Shown here piece by piece: positions 23,228 to 24,941 of a stretch of 24,941 nt of DNA. The notes under the pieces are model-generated. The model did no database searches and had not been told where the DNA came from. It worked only from the letters and a program-made list of their open reading frames with translations. Position 1 is the first letter of the stretch; each line of letters opens with the position of its first letter. The translations under genes were made by a program, and so were the position numbers. This stretch comes from JBBQTU01 sp038213005 (GTDB lineage: Bacteria > Planctomycetota > Phycisphaerae > Tepidisphaerales > Tepidisphaeraceae): NCBI GenBank assembly GCA_038213005.1, contig JBBQTU010000033.1, positions 1 to 24,941 on the forward strand, in the 5' to 3' direction.

Positions 23228-24079
23228 TTACGACGCCCCTGCATCGCTGTTGATGTCCGTTGGCTCGATGCTGACGGCGCTGACCTGCGCGGGCAGGCTG
23301 GCGGCGGGGACTTTGACGGCGCGGATGGCCATGAACATCGGGATTTCCTTGCGGGCGGTATTCTCGGCGTGGGCGCGCGGGCCGCTGGTGCTGACTTTGT
23401 GGCTGGGCCATTCTTCCATGGCATCGACCAGCAGGCCGGCCTTGCGGCAGGCTTTGACGTAGTCCTGCAGCGGCTTGTGGAACGTCCACGTGTAGGCGCC
23501 GTCGTTCTTACCGGGATGGGCGACAATCGGGGCCTTGCGCGGGGTGAGGTAGCGATCTACCCGGCGATATTGCACGCCCTTGTCGATATCCCAGCCCCAG
23601 CTCGATTCCTTCGCGCCACGGAAACACGGGTGCATCATGACGATCACCAGGGTGCCCCACTGCTTCAGCCGGCGGGCGGTGGTGTCCAGCACGGGCTGGA
23701 TGGGCTGCATATTCTGAACGGCCAGGATGCAGGTGGCCGAATCGAAGAAGTTGGCCGGGAGGAAGTCGATGTCGCGGGCATCGCCGACGTGATAGTGGAT
23801 CGACGGCGTACGCTGGCGGGCGAGGCGGACCAGCGGCTCAGCGGAGTCCACGCCGGTGACGCCAGCACCCTTCTCGGCGAGCAGCCGGCAGAGCACGCCC
23901 TGCCCGCAGGCCACGTCCAGAATGCTCTTGCCTTTGATATCGCCCAACAGGTGGAGGATACCGGGCAGCACCACGTGCTTGTGGAACTCGCTGCCCCCTC
24001 CGCCGACGAGCTGGTCGTACCAGTCGGCAACGTTGGACCAGTCAGTAGGAGCCGCGAACTTGTTGGGATTGGTAGGCAT
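23228..24079 (-). CDS. SAM-dependent methyltransferase (class I)
   Basis: The 283-residue product contains the class I methyltransferase motif ILDVACGQGVLCRLLAEKG (53-71), with the acidic residue ending the second strand at VTGVDSAE (74-81), and GDARDIDF (99-106) as the adenine-contact region. The C-terminal half includes MHPCFRGAKESSWGWD, a pattern that recurs in uncharacterised bacterial methyltransferases. The N-terminus (DWSNVADWYDQLVGGGGSEFHKHVVLPGIL) also fits that family. The substrate cannot be named. The start at 24079 has no visible ribosome-binding site; the preceding bases are T-rich on the transcribed strand. It follows ndk by 95 bp on the same strand. Confidence 0.85.
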   Translation of the reverse strand: MPTNPNKFAAPTDWSNVADWYDQLVGGGGSEFHKHVVLPGILHLLGDIKGKSILDVACGQGVLCRLLAEKGAGVTGVDSAEPLVRLARQRTPSIHYHVGDARDIDFLPANFFDSATCILAVQNMQPIQPVLDTTARRLKQWGTLVIVMMHPCFRGAKESSWGWDIDKGVQYRRVDRYLTPRKAPIVAHPGKNDGAYTWTFHKPLQDYVKACRKAGLLVDAMEEWPSHKVSTSGPRAHAENTARKEIPMFMAIRAVKVPAASLPAQVSAVSIEPTDINSDAGAS

Positions 24080-24084
24080 TGGGA

Positions 24085-24170
24085 TAAAAAAGCTAAAAAG
24101 CTGAAAGGGAGAAAAGCTGAAATAGGAGCAGGTTCGTCATTTCTGCTTCTCGCTTTTCGACTTTTCTCTA
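24085..24170. repeat. Degenerate AAAAGCTG-type oligopurine repeats
   Basis: Between ndk and the methyltransferase, short units such as AAAAAGCT and GAAAAGCTGAAA recur at 24085-24122, and their complements recur at 24140-24170 (GCTTTTC at 24152-24158 pairs with GAAAAGC at 24111-24117). The whole forms a loose inverted repeat of low complexity. No gene or clean terminator is present. Confidence 0.45.
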
Positions 24171-24174
24171 TGGG

Positions 24175-24645
24175 TTACTCCGGTGTTCCTTTGCTCAGAT
24201 CATAGACCCAGCCCTGGACGGCGGGTTTCCAGTCGACGAGTTCGCCGGCTTTGAAGAACAGCTCCAGCTCGCGGGCGGCGCTTTCGGGCGAGTCTGAGCC
24301 GTGGATCAGGTTGAAGGAGCTGGAAACACCGTAGTCGCCGCGAATGGTGCCGGGCTCGGCTTTGAAGCCGAACGTAGCGCCCATCAGTTTGCGGCAGATG
24401 TCGATGGCGCCTTTGCCTTCCAGGGCCAGCACCACGACCGGCGAACTGGTCATGAAACGCAGAAGCCCGTCATAGAACGGCTTGCCCTTGTGGGGAGCGT
24501 AATGCCGCTCGGCCAGTTCGGTGGGGATCTGCATGAACTTCAGGCCGACGACCTGCAGGCCCTTCTTTTCAAATCGGGTGAGGATCTCGCCGCAGACGGC
24601 CCGCTGCACGGCATCGGGCTTGAAGATGATGAGGGTGCGTTCCAT
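24175..24645 (-). CDS. ndk: Nucleoside diphosphate kinase
   Basis: This 156-residue enzyme balances nucleoside triphosphate pools by moving the gamma phosphate between nucleotides through a phosphohistidine. All usual active-site residues are present: K9, Y49, F57, R85, T91, R102, N112 and the catalytic H115 in NLIHGSDSPESA. The family numbering is shifted by three. The start at 24645 is supported by AAGGAG (complement of 24656-24661) ten bases upstream; a longer open frame to 24720 has no such support and would add an unlikely N-terminus. It is followed on the same strand by the methyltransferase gene. Confidence 0.96.
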   Translation of the reverse strand: MERTLIIFKPDAVQRAVCGEILTRFEKKGLQVVGLKFMQIPTELAERHYAPHKGKPFYDGLLRFMTSSPVVVLALEGKGAIDICRKLMGATFGFKAEPGTIRGDYGVSSSFNLIHGSDSPESAARELELFFKAGELVDWKPAVQGWVYDLSKGTPE

Positions 24646-24711
24646 ATCTTGATCACTCCTTGGTATAGGTCCGAAGGTTATAGCAACGGGGGGAGGGACT
24701 GACAACCGGAC

Positions 24712-24759
24712 GAGCGCCACGCACTACTGCTTCCGCGAACGCGCGCGTTTCGGTTGGAA
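24712..24759. repeat. Short dispersed repeat, copy 2
   Basis: This is the partner of the repeat at 6302-6346, with the same core (CGCACTACT, then TCCGCGAACGCGC, then CGTTTC) and three extra bases. It lies 67 bp upstream of the ndk start and runs directly, in the same reading frame, into the secretion-ATPase-like fragment. Confidence 0.6.
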
Positions 24760-24941
24760 TCCGTATTACGCCTTGCACCTCAACTGCGTGGAGACTTTCG
24801 GGCGAATGGTCCACCAGATCAGCGAAGTGATCGGGTTGCATCCGGTCACGGGCGAGGTGGAGACCCGAGACATCATGCGGGCCCGCGAGCACCAGGGTGT
24901 GCTGACGCTGCGTCCGACCGGCTTCATGCCCAGCTTCCTGG
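24722..24941 (+). pseudogene. C-terminal fragment resembling CpaF/TadA secretion ATPase, 5' truncated
   Basis: An open plus-strand frame reads MVHQISEVIGLHP, then TGEVETRDIMRAREHQGVLT and LRPTGFMPSFL before the window ends. This resembles the extreme C-terminus of CpaF/TadA-type pilus and secretion ATPases (R-x-V-x-x-I-S-E-V-x-G, then x-x-x-D-I, then P-T-G-x-x-P-S-F-L). The Walker motifs and about 300 N-terminal residues such a protein needs are absent, because the frame only opens near 24653 and has no plausible start codon. The frame enters through the repeat at 24712. The likely reading is a gene remnant left by recombination at the repeat. A small independent gene cannot be excluded, and the family assignment rests on a short stretch. 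Confidence 0.4.

Noticed and set aside
23162..24205. Plus-strand open frame of 347 codons over the methyltransferase
   Set aside because: It is antisense to a gene with a clear SAM-binding motif and has no start signal or motifs of its own.
1..24941. CRISPR array, integrase, transposase or phage genes
   Set aside because: No regularly spaced direct repeats and no protein with the motifs of these families were found in the window.

Overview
The window looks like chromosomal DNA from a GC-rich planctomycete, most likely of the Phycisphaerae type. This is an inference, not a database result. It rests on an exported protein that begins with the LEPR-XLL-type motif VEALEFRTLLS followed by CAP, cadherin-like and RTX-type repeats, a large membrane-anchored VWA plus glutamine-amidotransferase-like protein typical of planctomycetes, an HU protein with an acidic tail, and hairpin-rich intergenic repeats resembling those of planctomycete genomes. 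Gene starts have mixed ribosome-binding quality: several have clear GGAG/GAGG sites, while the VWA, methyltransferase and ParD starts have none.

Layout. 1-454: gene-free, with a cluster of small hairpins bounded by two mirror-image copies of an 18-bp stem-loop. 455-3384 (+): aroF (type I-beta DAHP synthase) and the exported CAP/cadherin/RTX protein. 3400-4554 (-): a YqhD-like iron-dependent alcohol dehydrogenase. 4715-6184 (+): an apolipoprotein N-acyltransferase-like membrane nitrilase. 6302-6346: one copy of a short repeat seen again at 24712. 6370-8898 (-): the VWA/GATase-like protein. 9185-9544 (+): HU. 9583-14130 (-): a closely packed run in transcription order hsp20, lon, STAS-domain regulator, double-ACT protein, mgtC-like membrane protein. 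14541-14614 (-): tRNA-Val(CAC) with its own promoter and an almost ideal intrinsic terminator. 14913-22000 (+): a three-gene carbohydrate-related cluster (exported beta-propeller-like protein with a calcium-binding loop, exported clan-A-like glycoside hydrolase with a CBM9-like C-terminus, and a GH31 enzyme without a signal peptide), with a perfect 15-bp hairpin between the last two genes. 22156-22548 (+): acpS. 22559-23142 (-): a ParDE toxin-antitoxin pair. 23228-24645 (-): a SAM methyltransferase and ndk. 24712-24941 (+): the repeat again, running into what looks like the C-terminal end of a CpaF/TadA-type secretion ATPase that lacks its N-terminal part.

How the genes fit together. Most of the window is housekeeping: aromatic biosynthesis, lipoprotein maturation, nucleoid structure, protein quality control, acyl-carrier-protein activation and nucleotide balance. 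The hsp20-lon run is a proteostasis module with regulatory genes behind it. The region 14913-22000 looks like a small saccharide-utilisation set: a secreted enzyme with a binding module would act outside the inner membrane and a cytoplasmic GH31 would finish the released oligosaccharides. No obviously new defence or mobile system is visible. The least explained items are the first protein of the saccharide cluster, the non-standard acid/base loop of the GH31 enzyme, the mirror-image hairpin cluster, and the repeat that borders a headless secretion-ATPase fragment.
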